Shown: piece after piece, positions 1-8,509 of the stretch | Layout of the letters: each line of letters starts with the position of its first letter | Numbering within the stretch: position 1 is the stretch's first letter | Source: Arthrobacter terricola | GTDB taxonomy: Bacteria; Actinomycetota; Actinomycetes; Actinomycetales; Micrococcaceae | Direction of reading: 5' to 3' | DNA length: 64,000 nt | Assembly (NCBI RefSeq): GCF_004354015.1 | Contig: NZ_SMRU01000022.1 | Location: 38,331-102,330 of the forward strand | Made by a program: the position numbers and the translations under genes | The notes under the pieces: model-generated | The model's input: the letters and a program-made list of their open reading frames with translations, nothing else | Databases searched by the model: none | What the model was told of the DNA's origin: nothing

Positions 1-429
1 AAGATGTCCACCCGGCACGTGCCGTACGCGGCGATCCTGGCCATCGGGGCGGTGTATCTGGTGGGGATCCTGCTGAACATCTGGCTGGGCGGTTCGCACG
101 CGTTCGACCTGGCGCTGAACACGGCATCGATCGGGGTGATCTTCACGTGGGGTTCGATCTTCGCGAGCCAGATCGCTTTGCGGAAGAAGAAGGGCAAGGT
201 TTCGTCCCTGCCGATGCCGGGGTCGCCGTGGACCAGCTGGGCCGGGCTGGTCGCGCTTCTGGCCATCACGGTGCTGATCGGCATGGACACGATGACGGAC
301 AAGGCCACCGGCGAGGTGTTCCTCCTGGGCCTGTGGACTCTCGCGACCATCCCGTTCTTCGCCCTGGTCCTGTGGCTGGGCTGGCAGAAGGTCAAGAACA
401 ACGAACCCAAGAGCGAACTCTTCAGCTAA
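1..429 (+). CDS. Amino-acid permease, APC superfamily (3' end only)
   Basis: This is the C-terminal part of a cytoplasmic-membrane amino-acid/proton symporter of the AnsP/GABA-permease group; the gene begins before the window. The visible ~142 residues open with a short R-H-V-P-Y-A stretch, typical of the loop before TM9-10. Four hydrophobic segments follow (about residues 8-30, 33-55, 77-95 and 105-125 of the visible part), then a short charged tail ending ELFS. The layout matches the C-terminal half of the complete permease at 54223-55728, which has the corresponding N-G-V-P-Y-G motif. The ATG at base 4 is internal to the domain and is not the real start. Family assignment is firm; the substrate cannot be read from this fragment. 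Confidence 0.75.
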   Translation, partial: KMSTRHVPYAAILAIGAVYLVGILLNIWLGGSHAFDLALNTASIGVIFTWGSIFASQIALRKKKGKVSSLPMPGSPWTSWAGLVALLAITVLIGMDTMTDKATGEVFLLGLWTLATIPFFALVLWLGWQKVKNNEPKSELFS

Positions 430-454
430 CCCTGTGGGAATCCCGGACGCGAAC

Positions 455-512
455 TCGCCGGAACGGTGCCGGCTCGCCCGAACCTTTCGGCGACCCGGTC
501 GCGTTCCGGCGA
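455..512. terminator. Possible long-loop hairpin between convergent genes
   Basis: TCGCCGGAACG (455-465) pairs perfectly with CGTTCCGGCGA (502-512) around a 36-nt loop. It lies between the permease end at 429 and the convergent membrane-protein end at 594. No U-tract follows, so a terminator role is only inferred from position. Confidence 0.3.
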
Positions 513-593
513 TCTCGACAAAGGCGCTCTGCTTAGTCCCTCAAGTACCTGGCGAAATGCGGGCTTGATGCGGCGGAGTGACTACAAGGCGGA

Positions 594-1466
594 TTAAGAG
601 TGGCGCGGCTTCAGGCGGGGTATCCGCGGAACCGGCAGACCCGACTGCCAGGGTCTTCTGTGTCGCGGCTCCACCATGCCCCGCCGTTCGCGGCTGGCCC
701 CGACCGTGATCATGATGCCCATGATCGCCATGCCGACGATGAACGGATAGATCATGAAGCGTTCATACATGCCAGGCGCATTCGTGCCGTGCCACAGGAC
801 CCAGCCGCCGAAGCCCGCGATGATCGCTAGAAGGATAAACGCGAACACCCAGTAAGTGCGCTTGAACCACAAGACGCTCATGGAGATGAGCCACAAACAC
901 ATGCCGATCCCGAGCGCGACAACGGAGCTGTCGTGCACTTGACGGATTACGTTCTCGGGAACAAGCCCGATGATAGTCAAAGACACGCCCGTTAGTGCAA
1001 GAAGCCACCTGCACAGGGCTGTCATCGTTCGCACAAATCCAGTCGGTCCTGCTGAACCCCGAAGAACCGCGTGGGGATCTGGATTCCTCCATTTTTCGTA
1101 TTCATTCCGCAGGTCGCCTGAGTGTCCCCCAACCCACAGCACGGGTGAGGTGATCAGACACGAGGTCGCGAACAAGCCGATGCCGATGGAGACGAAGGCG
1201 AGATCCATGGCAACGAATGAGTGCGTGCAGTTGGAAGCCGAAGCTACTGCGCATCCGGTCGCCCCCAGGTCACTGACGACGTTCGTGCCGTAGTTGTAGG
1301 GCTGAGCGCCGGTCCAGTCATAGTGGACGGCCCACTCGAACACAAAGAACAGCGAGGCAGCCTTGGCGGCCCAGGAGCCGACCATGTGGCGTGAATCGTT
1401 GACTGTGGGGTCACCACCCTCCGACCAGCCGTCGAGCAAACCGATGGCACTCTTGAAACCACTCAT
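594..1466 (-). CDS. DUF998-like integral membrane protein
   Basis: A 290-residue polytopic membrane protein of unknown function. Six or seven hydrophobic segments are visible, around residues 30-48, 85-110, 145-165, 180-198, 205-226 and 237-256. The stretch S-D-L-G-A-T-G-C, then C-T-H-S-F-V-A-M-D after the first TM, resembles the conserved part of the DUF998 family. The C-terminal tail is basic and proline-rich and is probably cytosolic. The ATG at 1466 is the only convincing start, and its ribosome binding site is weak. The gene stands alone, with ~280 bp upstream and a convergent permease downstream. Family membership is moderately sure; no function is claimed. Confidence 0.6.
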   Translation of the reverse strand: MSGFKSAIGLLDGWSEGGDPTVNDSRHMVGSWAAKAASLFFVFEWAVHYDWTGAQPYNYGTNVVSDLGATGCAVASASNCTHSFVAMDLAFVSIGIGLFATSCLITSPVLWVGGHSGDLRNEYEKWRNPDPHAVLRGSAGPTGFVRTMTALCRWLLALTGVSLTIIGLVPENVIRQVHDSSVVALGIGMCLWLISMSVLWFKRTYWVFAFILLAIIAGFGGWVLWHGTNAPGMYERFMIYPFIVGMAIMGIMITVGASRERRGMVEPRHRRPWQSGLPVPRIPRLKPRHS

Positions 1467-1745
1467 GGCAGCGATTAAGGCCCGAGGCCGATCGGATTAC
1501 TAGAGGAGGTGCTACGCGGAATGCTGGTAGTGACCTACTCGCAGCGCTTGCTGACTGTTCTTAGCTAATGACCGGAGCCATTTCGACGGCGATCAGCGCA
1601 CCTCAGGGGGCATGACAGCGAAAATAGGCTTGCGGGTTGCCCGGCCGGCTGCGTTTCGCCTTCGCACCGGCTCAGGTGCTTAGACATGGGTCCGGGCCCG
1701 GAATGAATCCGGACCCGGCTTGATGTCTTTCCCCGGAGTGGGTGA
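1467..1745. other. Intergenic region with promoter side and terminator side
   Basis: This 279-bp gap separates two minus-strand genes. It should hold the promoter of the DUF998-like gene and the end of the repeat-protein transcript. I see no gene or tRNA in it. Confidence 0.4.
1688..1716 (-). terminator. Hairpin downstream of the repeat-protein gene
   Basis: GGGTCCGG (1688-1695) pairs with CCGGACCC (1709-1716) around a 13-nt loop, about 30 nt past the stop of the minus-strand gene ending at 1746. No clear T-run follows, so this is a probable actinobacterial-type terminator. Confidence 0.45.
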
Positions 1746-3605
1746 TCAGTTGCCGGAGAGGTAGTAGCCGGCCACGTCGGCGATGAATTGGGTCGGGCCG
1801 GAGGAGCGGTTGAAGAGCATGACTTTTCCGTCAGGGCCGACGGGAACCACAACGAGGTTCGGAACGATTTGCCCCGCGCTGAAGTTCACGTTCGATGCGT
1901 TCGGGGTGGCCGTTCCGGAGGGGTATGCGGTGGCAAATCCGAAGGAAGCCGCGTTGGCAACCGTCAGATTGAAGACGACAGCGGAGACTTTCGCGGGGAT
2001 CCCGTTCACCCCGCCGACCTGGAAGGACACGGTCGAATCGGTCCCGACTGCTGCGGCGGTCCGGGTGTCCAGGAACCGGGCCGGAGCCATCGGCTGGAAG
2101 GAACCGGGAGTGTTCGGAGTGCCGTTCAAGTAGTAGCCGGAGACGTCGGCGAGCAATTGTGTGGCGCCCGCGGAACGGTTGTAGAGCGTGACTTTTCCGT
2201 CGGCACCGACAGGGACGGTGACAAGGTTAGGAACGATTTGCCCGGTGTTGAAGTTCACATTGGATGCATTCGGGCGGGCCGTCCCGGAGGGGTATGCGGT
2301 GATGAATCCGAAGGAGTTCGCTTCGGCCACCGTCAGGTTGAAGACGACGGCGGAGACGTTGGCCGGAACTCCGTTGACGCCGCCGACCTGGAAGGACACG
2401 CTGTTGTCGGCGGGGACTGCGGCGGCGGTTCTGGTGTCCAGGAACCGGGTGGGCGCAATGGGTTGGAACGCGCCGGGGGTGCTTGCCGTTCCTGCCAGGT
2501 AGTAGCCGGAGACGTCGGCGACCAGTTGGGTGGCGCCCGCGGAGCGGTTGTAGAGGGTGACTTTGCCGTCGGACCCGACCGGGACGGTGACAAGGTTCGG
2601 CACGATTTGCCCGGTGTCGAAGTTGACGTTGGACGCGTTCGGGCGGGCGGTGCCCGAGGGGTACGCGGTAATGAATCCGAAGGACTTGGCTTCAGCCACT
2701 GTGAGGTTGAAAACCACGGCGGAGACGTTTGCGGGTATGCCGTTCACGCCGGCGACCTGGAATGAAACGGTGGAGTCCGGGGCGACCGGCGAGGAATTCC
2801 GCGTATCGAGGAAGCGCGTGGGGGCGATCGGGATGAGGGCGCCCGGGGCCGCGGCAGTGCTGGTCGTTCCGCCGACCTTGATCACCAGATCGTCAATATA
2901 CTCGTCGCCCATCTGCGTCAGATGCTCGGCCCCGAGCTGCACCGCTGAGACGCTGGTCGCGGTGGTGACCACCTGGTTGCTGGAAAAGACGGAGGTGCCG
3001 TCCAACCAGACTTCAATGGTGGAGGCAGCCCCGTTGGCTATGACATGCATTCCGACGTGCCGCCAAGCGTTCAGCGGTATCGAGCCAGGCACCAGTTCGG
3101 TGTAGTTGAAGCCCGTGGAGGACGTTACTCTGAGCCACAGTTGGCCGTTGCTGTTGTAACGGTAGATGTCCACGAACCTGGTGGTGTCGAAGAAGAACCG
3201 GAAATAAGGGACGTCGTTTCCGGCGACGCCTACTGTGGTGATGTTGAACCAGGCGTCTGCGTAGACATCATTGGAATTTGCCGGGAGCGTGGTCACCAGG
3301 TTGGCTAGGGACCCGGGGTCCGTGGTCACATGAAGGTGCGCCGAACACGTTCCTGTGTGGGCTTGTGTGTTGTCGATGGTTGCCGTCCCGGTGGTTCCGG
3401 TGTTGACGGTAAACCCGTCCAGGGTACCGGATTCGAAGTTGTTGGCCACGACGGTTGTCCCGGGGTAGGCGTTTGTAGGTGCAGGGGTACCGGCTGAACA
3501 GGCGGTCGGCGAGGGTGCCGCAATTGCCGGAGCGGAGACAAAGGCAAGCGCCATGACGGGCACGGCGAGCAAATTGATGAAGCCCAACCTCAGCAGCCGT
3601 TTCAC
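1746..3605 (-). CDS. Secreted protein: LamG/ConA-like domain plus three tandem ~120-residue repeats
   Basis: A 619-residue exported protein. Residues 1-29 form a signal peptide (K-R-R start, hydrophobic core, A-I-A cleavage region). Residues ~45-245 look like a concanavalin/LamG-type beta-sandwich: repeated glycine and asparagine turns, an F-E-S-G-T-L-D-G-F opening and W-R-H-V-G-M-H core. Residues 256-619 are three consecutive repeats, each opening P-I/M-A-P-T/A-R-F-L-D-T-R and closing A-D-V-S/A-G-Y-Y-L. Such repeats occur on actinobacterial secreted proteins; a wall- or glycan-binding role is an inference. There is no LPXTG motif and no enzymatic motif. The start is GTG at 3605, 8 nt after AGGAGG. 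A frameshifted relative lies at 25385-26205. Confidence 0.7.
   Translation of the reverse strand: MKRLLRLGFINLLAVPVMALAFVSAPAIAAPSPTACSAGTPAPTNAYPGTTVVANNFESGTLDGFTVNTGTTGTATIDNTQAHTGTCSAHLHVTTDPGSLANLVTTLPANSNDVYADAWFNITTVGVAGNDVPYFRFFFDTTRFVDIYRYNSNGQLWLRVTSSTGFNYTELVPGSIPLNAWRHVGMHVIANGAASTIEVWLDGTSVFSSNQVVTTATSVSAVQLGAEHLTQMGDEYIDDLVIKVGGTTSTAAAPGALIPIAPTRFLDTRNSSPVAPDSTVSFQVAGVNGIPANVSAVVFNLTVAEAKSFGFITAYPSGTARPNASNVNFDTGQIVPNLVTVPVGSDGKVTLYNRSAGATQLVADVSGYYLAGTASTPGAFQPIAPTRFLDTRTAAAVPADNSVSFQVGGVNGVPANVSAVVFNLTVAEANSFGFITAYPSGTARPNASNVNFNTGQIVPNLVTVPVGADGKVTLYNRSAGATQLLADVSGYYLNGTPNTPGSFQPMAPARFLDTRTAAAVGTDSTVSFQVGGVNGIPAKVSAVVFNLTVANAASFGFATAYPSGTATPNASNVNFSAGQIVPNLVVVPVGPDGKVMLFNRSSGPTQFIADVAGYYLSGN
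1749..2840 (-). repeat. Three tandem ~369-bp coding repeats
   Basis: Repeat A covers 2472-2840, B 2103-2471 and C 1749-2102 (118 codons, lacking the short linker). A and B are nearly identical over the segment that encodes S-A-V-V-F-N-L-T-V-A-E and T-A-Y-P-S-G-T-A-R-P. C is more divergent. The unit sizes match exactly to the codon, which points to internal duplication. These are protein-domain repeats, not CRISPR-type repeats. Confidence 0.85.
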
Positions 3606-3690
3606 TGATCTGTCCTCCTGTCTGGGGCCGAAAGGACTTCAATCGTGCTCCGGCCCGGACCTGCGGGTATTGCAGCTTCGGCGACCAGGC

Positions 3691-3728
3691 GGCCCATAAC
3701 CCGTCGGCGGGCACGCGGGTTATGGGCC
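3691..3728 (-). terminator. Perfect 13-bp hairpin after the phosphoesterase gene
   Basis: GGCCCATAACCCG (3691-3703) pairs with CGGGTTATGGGCC (3716-3728) around a 12-nt loop. It lies ~100 nt past the phosphoesterase stop and before the repeat-protein start, which separates the two transcripts. Confidence 0.65.
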
Positions 3729-3828
3729 AGGACCCCGAATATGACATCGAAAAGCCATGGCACCATGACGGCGGTTACAACTGCGTTACCGGCTCACGGT
3801 CCGGTTGGGAGCCGGCTGCCCTGCGGTT

Positions 3829-5001
3829 TCAGGGGTGGACGTTGTAGACGTCCGGGCCGAAGGTGTGTTGGCCCGCTGCTCCGGCGTAGCCGAGGCGGGG
3901 CAGTGAGAAGATGTCCTCGATAGTCGCGAGCAGGCTGTAGTGGTTGTACATGGTTGACGTGCTGGTCCCGGGACTGGTGAAGGGGGAGAGCACCAGTGCT
4001 CCGACGAGGCCGCCGGCGGTGCCGCCTGGAAGGCCGGAAGGCCCGGTTGCGTTGCCGTCCGTTTCGTCGAAGGTGATGATGAGCGTGCCGTCCTGCCGGT
4101 ACGCCGGGGAGTCGAGGATGGCCGGAACCTGTTCCTTCAGCCAGGCGTCGGCACTGACCAGCCCGCCCGGTTCTCCGTCGACGCAGGGGCTGTCGTGGCC
4201 GTCGTGGCAGAGGTTGGGACTGATGTAGGCCAGGTTCGGGGTCGTCGCGATGTTTTGCAGGTCCGTGGCGAGATTGCTGTAGTCCACGACGTTGTTTTGG
4301 CAGTCCGGGGAGGAAGTGATGCTGCTGAAATAAACGAACGGGTTGTGGCGGGTCGCGTACTGATCGTTGATTTTGGCGTTCTGCGCATCGTCCCGGGCTC
4401 CTGGTTCGGGGTGCCGGCAGGGGGTGCCCATGTCCTCCATGTAGGCTTTCCAGGTTTTTCCCGCAGCGCTGAGTTGTCCGGCGACGGTCGGGACGGAGGA
4501 GGGGTACAGGCAACCCGTTCCGAGGACCTGTCCGGGGGCAGCGGTTCCTGTCTGGGTGAACGGGGCGTACGTCGTACAGTCATTGCGCGTCATCGGGTTG
4601 GATCCCTGGCCGGAGATCTGCGCCAGGTAGTTGGGGTTGGAGTGGTGGGCGATCCCGTAGTACCGGGTGAGCAGGACGCCTTGGTTGCGCAGGGTTCCGG
4701 AGAGGTAGGGGGCGGCCGAATCCGGTCCCCAGGTCTTGGCGTAGCTTTCGTTTTCCAGATTGATCACGAAGACGTGCCCGATCTTGCCGGCCGCGGCTGT
4801 AGTGCCGGTGTCACCCGGCGACGTTGTTGGCAGCCCGGGGGAGGCGGATGTGGTGGCGGCGGGTTTGGAGACCGGCGCGCCCGGCCCGGCTGGGCCCTGG
4901 CAGGCCGTGGTGAGGGCGATCAGGACGGTCAAGAGCACCGGTGCAGCCCGCAGCCGGCGGGCGCCCGGGGACCTCATGCCGGATCTCATCCTGAGTTCCA
5001 T
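3829..5001 (-). CDS. Lipoprotein phosphoesterase (phospholipase C/acid phosphatase family)
   Basis: A 390-residue lipoprotein. An N-terminal signal ends in lipobox L-T-T-A-C (Cys34), followed by a Pro/Ser/Thr-rich linker (~35-75). The phosphoesterase domain begins H-V-F-V-I-N-L-E-N-E, whose Glu/Asn are the expected metal ligands, and continues through H-H-S-N-P-N-Y, E-D-M-G and T-F-D-E-T-D-G. This is the arrangement seen in bacterial phospholipase C/acid phosphatase proteins (PF04185), which hydrolyse phosphate esters outside the cell. The start is ATG 5001 after an AAAGGGA ribosome binding site; the longer open frame to 5409 is antisense to the GH16 gene. It is transcribed divergently from that GH16 lipoprotein, ~200 bp apart. 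The exact substrate is unknown. Confidence 0.8.
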   Translation of the reverse strand: MELRMRSGMRSPGARRLRAAPVLLTVLIALTTACQGPAGPGAPVSKPAATTSASPGLPTTSPGDTGTTAAAGKIGHVFVINLENESYAKTWGPDSAAPYLSGTLRNQGVLLTRYYGIAHHSNPNYLAQISGQGSNPMTRNDCTTYAPFTQTGTAAPGQVLGTGCLYPSSVPTVAGQLSAAGKTWKAYMEDMGTPCRHPEPGARDDAQNAKINDQYATRHNPFVYFSSITSSPDCQNNVVDYSNLATDLQNIATTPNLAYISPNLCHDGHDSPCVDGEPGGLVSADAWLKEQVPAILDSPAYRQDGTLIITFDETDGNATGPSGLPGGTAGGLVGALVLSPFTSPGTSTSTMYNHYSLLATIEDIFSLPRLGYAGAAGQHTFGPDVYNVHP

Positions 5002-5204
5002 CAGATCTTGTTCCCTTTCGGTCCTTTGGCACACTGTCGCATACGATGATCGGCCGGGCCACGGTACCCGGCTTCGGGTTCCCTGTGAATCCGCGGGCCA
5101 GGCTGTGAATGCGGGGGCTGCTGTCCTGCCGGGCGGCGGGGCGACCCGGCGGGAGAGCGGACCGGGCCTTGTTCCGGGGTGGATCTGCCACCACACTGGG
5201 TGCC

Positions 5205-6137
5205 ATGCACAAGGACGGACAGCGCAGGGGCAAGGGCGCGGGGACTTCCCGCCAGGCGCGCACGGCGATCGTGCTTGTCGCGGCGTTGGCCCTGATCCTG
5301 AGCGGATGCAGTCTCGGCGGACCGGCCGCGCCGGGGCCGTCCGGGGCAAGCGGAGCGGCCGGACATACGCCGGGCGCCACGCCGTCAATGAAGGCACAGC
5401 CGGACCCACGGATGCCGGTGGGGGACTTGCCCGGATGGCGGCAGGTGTTCAGCGAGGATTTCACTGAAGGGAACGTCCCGGTGGGGAGTTTCCCCGGTCC
5501 ACTGTACAGCGCGAAGTGGAGCGTCAACTATGTTGACGGGACCCCGGACACGGCCGGCCAGCAGAACGGCGGCAGATCCGGGTACTATCCGTCGAAGGTG
5601 CTCAGCGTCAAAGACGGTGTCCTCGATATGTACCTGCACAGCGAAAACGGGGTCTCGATGGGGGCGGCTCCTGCTCCGAAGCTTCTTCCCGGCAATGGCC
5701 GGCCCTATGACAGCTTGTTGTACGGGCGGTATTCTGTCCGGTTCAGGTCCGAATCGTTGCCCGGGTTCAAGACGGCGTGGCTGCTGTGGCCCGACAGCGG
5801 CGTGTGGCCGCGCGACGGGGAGATTGACTACCCCGAAGGTGATCTGTCCAAGACCTTCTACGGAGCCGTCCATCAGGCGGGGTCGAACCAGGACATTTCC
5901 CACAATATCCAATCGGGGGCACGGTTCACTTCCTGGCACATCGCGACAACCGAGTGGAGCCCGGGCAAGGTGGAGTTCTTCCTCGACGGTGTGTCGATCG
6001 GCGTCAGCACAGTCGGCATTCCCGCCGGAAGGATGCATTACATCCTCCAGACCGAATCGTGCCTGACAGGCTGCCCGGCACCCGCAACGGCCGGGCATCT
6101 GCAGGTGGATTGGGTGGCGATCTGGGCCAAGGAGTAA
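5205..6137 (+). CDS. Lipoprotein glycoside hydrolase family 16
   Basis: A 310-residue extracellular lipoprotein. A TM-like signal is followed by lipobox L-S-G-C (Cys35) and a linker rich in Gly, Pro and Ala. The catalytic jelly-roll runs from ~residue 75 to the end. The GH16 signature E-I-D-Y-P-E is visible at ~206-211, so E206 is the predicted nucleophile, D208 the helper and E211 the acid/base. GH16 enzymes cleave beta-1,3/1,4-glucans or galactans with retention; the specific glycan is not readable here. The start is ATG 5205, which gives a proper signal peptide. The gene lies just downstream of the polysaccharide operon (6.2-13.6 kb, opposite strand), so trimming of that polymer is a plausible but unproven role. 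Confidence 0.82.
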   Translation: MHKDGQRRGKGAGTSRQARTAIVLVAALALILSGCSLGGPAAPGPSGASGAAGHTPGATPSMKAQPDPRMPVGDLPGWRQVFSEDFTEGNVPVGSFPGPLYSAKWSVNYVDGTPDTAGQQNGGRSGYYPSKVLSVKDGVLDMYLHSENGVSMGAAPAPKLLPGNGRPYDSLLYGRYSVRFRSESLPGFKTAWLLWPDSGVWPRDGEIDYPEGDLSKTFYGAVHQAGSNQDISHNIQSGARFTSWHIATTEWSPGKVEFFLDGVSIGVSTVGIPAGRMHYILQTESCLTGCPAPATAGHLQVDWVAIWAKE

Positions 6138-6198
6138 ACGCATCATCGGCGTTCTGAGCGCAAGGATCGTTTCCAACACGATTGCACCGGGGCAGGCG

Positions 6199-6621
6199 TC
6201 AGGGCGTGGATCGTCGCCGGCCGGTCTGTGAAGTGACCGCGGACACCGGCCCCGTTCTCCGGAAGCGTCTTTCGGCCGCGGCCAGCGCCCCCAATGTCAT
6301 CACAGCCAGGCAACAGACCGCAGCCGACGGGTACCAGAAACCGGTGAAGAGCATTGCCGTCGCGAGCAGGATCGCCATGGCAAGACTGAAGCTGACCGCT
6401 ATTGCCACTGCCAGGGGGATCACGTCGATCCCGGTTCCTTTTCTGATCCGGGCGGGATTCAGGACGAGGATGAGCGCGGTCCCCGGCCCGGCGAGCAGGA
6501 ACAGCCCGATGACGGTCAGGCGCAGGATCTGCGGGCCGGCGAAAGATAGCGGGATCGCCGACAGTGCCGTTGCGGCGACGAGGGCGCTGACCTTGCTGGC
6601 GTTGCTGTGCTCAGATGCCAT
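6199..6621 (-). CDS. Small four-TM membrane protein, last gene of polysaccharide operon
   Basis: A 140-residue protein with four hydrophobic segments (about residues 10-28, 33-52, 67-88 and 93-115) and a basic C-terminal tail. Its ATG at 6621 overlaps the end of the preceding gene by 11 bp, so it is probably translationally coupled as the last member of the operon. I do not recognise a family. By position it could be an accessory membrane partner of the polymer-assembly proteins. The tail is convergent with the GH16 gene (61-bp gap). Confidence 0.55.
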   Translation of the reverse strand: MASEHSNASKVSALVAATALSAIPLSFAGPQILRLTVIGLFLLAGPGTALILVLNPARIRKGTGIDVIPLAVAIAVSFSLAMAILLATAMLFTGFWYPSAAVCCLAVMTLGALAAAERRFRRTGPVSAVTSQTGRRRSTP

Positions 6622-8509
6622 GTGGTGCTCCCGGTAGGTGGTAGATCTCTCCGCCGGCATTGCGGAACTCCATTGACCAGCCACCCTGGAGGGCACACCT
6701 GTCGATGAGGTGTTCCAACCCCTCGGCGGGTCCGGTGTTGAGTATTTCGGCGGCGTGGATTTGGCTCGCGGTGACTATCAGGTAGGCGCCCGTGGACGGG
6801 ACGAGTTCTGTAATCGATGCGCAGCTTGGAGGCGCGTCCCCCGGTTTTGCCGGTTCGGCCTGAAGGAGGGTCTCGTACCGGTATCCGGCGTAGTCGTTGA
6901 ATCTCCACGCCGTGTCGTGGACTGCTTCGATGAGGACCGTACCGTGGGGGGCGATCGAGTACAGCCGGCTGGCCAGTGCGATCTCGTCAGGGGTAAAAGT
7001 CTCGATGGCGTCATTGCCGTACCGCGCGGTGACCGTGCTGGTGGCGATGACGGACCCGAGCAACAGTAGCGCGCCCATGCGGCGCGCGCCCGGCGGTTCG
7101 GGACCGCGGGGCAGGAGCGGAAGCACGACCAGGCAGGCGGCGAAGGGGAGGCTGAAAAGGTAGATGCGCAGGAGAAGTTCGCCGCCGTAGGACTGAAGCG
7201 GGAACATGACAAACGGGGCCACGGTCCCAAGGGCGGCCGCCAGCCACGGCCTGCGCGACCGCCGTCCCTGCAGGCTGCCCAGTCCTGCGAGGAACCAGAT
7301 GACGGCTGCCTCGGCGAGGCGGGAGTACACGATGAACTGATGGGCCGGACTGCCACCGACCCTGTTGAGCAGCGATGCAGATGCTGCGGCGTTGATATTG
7401 CCCAGGGACCCGAAGAGAGTCTGCAAGTGACCGAGCAGGAACGGGGTGGCTGCAAAGACCAGCCAGCAGACCGGAAGGAGCAACGCCAGGACCGGCAGAA
7501 ACCACAGGCGGCTGTTTCCGCTGAGGGCCAGCAACCCCAGGACAGGAATAGCCGCGAAAGGCGTGAGCTGGTGGGCGACGGTCATTCCTGCCAGCAGCAC
7601 CGCGCAGACCGCGGCCAGCACGATATAGCCGGTCCTCGACAAGTCCAGTTTCACTGCTGCAGGGCGTCCGATTTCGACCCGGCGGACAAAGCCGCGGATA
7701 CGGCTGGATAACTTGCCTGTCCGCTTCCAGGGCCACCCGGGGAAAACCGTCAGGACGCAGGCGAGCAGGGTCAGCAACAGCAGTAGGGCGCAGGCCTGCG
7801 GGGAGAGGTAATCCTGCCCCACCCAGCTGGCTAGATAGAACATCCACACGCCCGCCCAGGCCTGCCTGGGATTGGACGAAAGACGCAGGGCCAGCGCCAG
7901 CAAGGCGGGCAGGAGCAGGACATTCACGCCGATCGGTGCCCACGTGGCAGCCCACGTCAGGTCATGGACACCTGTGGCATCGGAAAGTATCGCGAGGAGA
8001 CCGAAAAAGCCCGGCCAGTTGAAATACGCGTCCAGCTTTCTGTTCAGGCCCCCGGACTGCGAAATGTAGTCGGCGATGCCCAAATGGCGGTAGCTGGCTT
8101 CCAAGCGTGGCAAGTCGTGAATGATCGGGTCGGCCCCGTGCAACACAATGATCAGCACGAGAAGTTGAACGACGAGCAACCAGGGGCGAAGAACCTTCAG
8201 GCCCAGGGAACCGACGAAACCGGCAAGGCTCATGCCCAGGGCAACAAAGTAGGTGGGCGGCAGCACCTGGATCAGACCGGCACCCCCGATATCCTGCACG
8301 TTCACGGTCTTCAGGGCCCACACACCCAGGACCAGGGCGGCCGCCGCCATCGTTGCGAACATGACCGGGGCTCTGGGATTTCCCCGGTCCGCCAGGTGCT
8401 GGGCCGGGCGGGGCGCCGTCGGACCGGTCTCGCTGATCGTGGCAACGCCGACGTCGGACCGGTCCACCCGGCGGGTGGAGGACTTCCAGGGGCTTTGGAC
8501 CACCATCAC
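6611..8509 (-). CDS. ~12-TM membrane protein, GT-C-like or polymerase-like
   Basis: A 632-residue polytopic membrane protein. A ~45-residue cytosolic N-terminus is followed by about 12 TM helices (~50-505) and a soluble C-terminal domain (~510-632). The extracytoplasmic loop after the third or fourth helix is acidic and aromatic (H-G-A-D, R-L-E-A-S-Y-R-H, Y-F-N-W-P-G-F-F), as in GT-C glycosyltransferases or O-antigen-polymerase-like proteins that use lipid-linked sugars. The start is GTG 8509, sharing GTGA with the stop of the upstream gene. Its place after a flippase fusion suggests extracytoplasmic sugar transfer or polymerisation. The family is not recognised with certainty. Confidence 0.6.
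   Translation of the reverse strand: MMVVQSPWKSSTRRVDRSDVGVATISETGPTAPRPAQHLADRGNPRAPVMFATMAAAALVLGVWALKTVNVQDIGGAGLIQVLPPTYFVALGMSLAGFVGSLGLKVLRPWLLVVQLLVLIIVLHGADPIIHDLPRLEASYRHLGIADYISQSGGLNRKLDAYFNWPGFFGLLAILSDATGVHDLTWAATWAPIGVNVLLLPALLALALRLSSNPRQAWAGVWMFYLASWVGQDYLSPQACALLLLLTLLACVLTVFPGWPWKRTGKLSSRIRGFVRRVEIGRPAAVKLDLSRTGYIVLAAVCAVLLAGMTVAHQLTPFAAIPVLGLLALSGNSRLWFLPVLALLLPVCWLVFAATPFLLGHLQTLFGSLGNINAAASASLLNRVGGSPAHQFIVYSRLAEAAVIWFLAGLGSLQGRRSRRPWLAAALGTVAPFVMFPLQSYGGELLLRIYLFSLPFAACLVVLPLLPRGPEPPGARRMGALLLLGSVIATSTVTARYGNDAIETFTPDEIALASRLYSIAPHGTVLIEAVHDTAWRFNDYAGYRYETLLQAEPAKPGDAPPSCASITELVPSTGAYLIVTASQIHAAEILNTGPAEGLEHLIDRCALQGGWSMEFRNAGGEIYHLPGAPHGI

Noticed and set aside
1788..2765. 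Long plus-strand open frame of 325 codons
   Set aside because: It is antisense to the tandem repeats of the secreted protein; its Gly/Asp/Val-rich translation is a shadow of the repeated codons.
1749..2840. Repeat array considered as CRISPR or satellite
   Set aside because: Units are ~369 bp, in frame and coding; no short repeats with unique spacers are present anywhere in the window.
4195..5049. Plus-strand open frame of 284 codons over the phosphoesterase gene
   Set aside because: It is antisense to a well-supported lipoprotein gene, and its Gly/Arg/Val-rich translation is typical of high-GC shadow frames.
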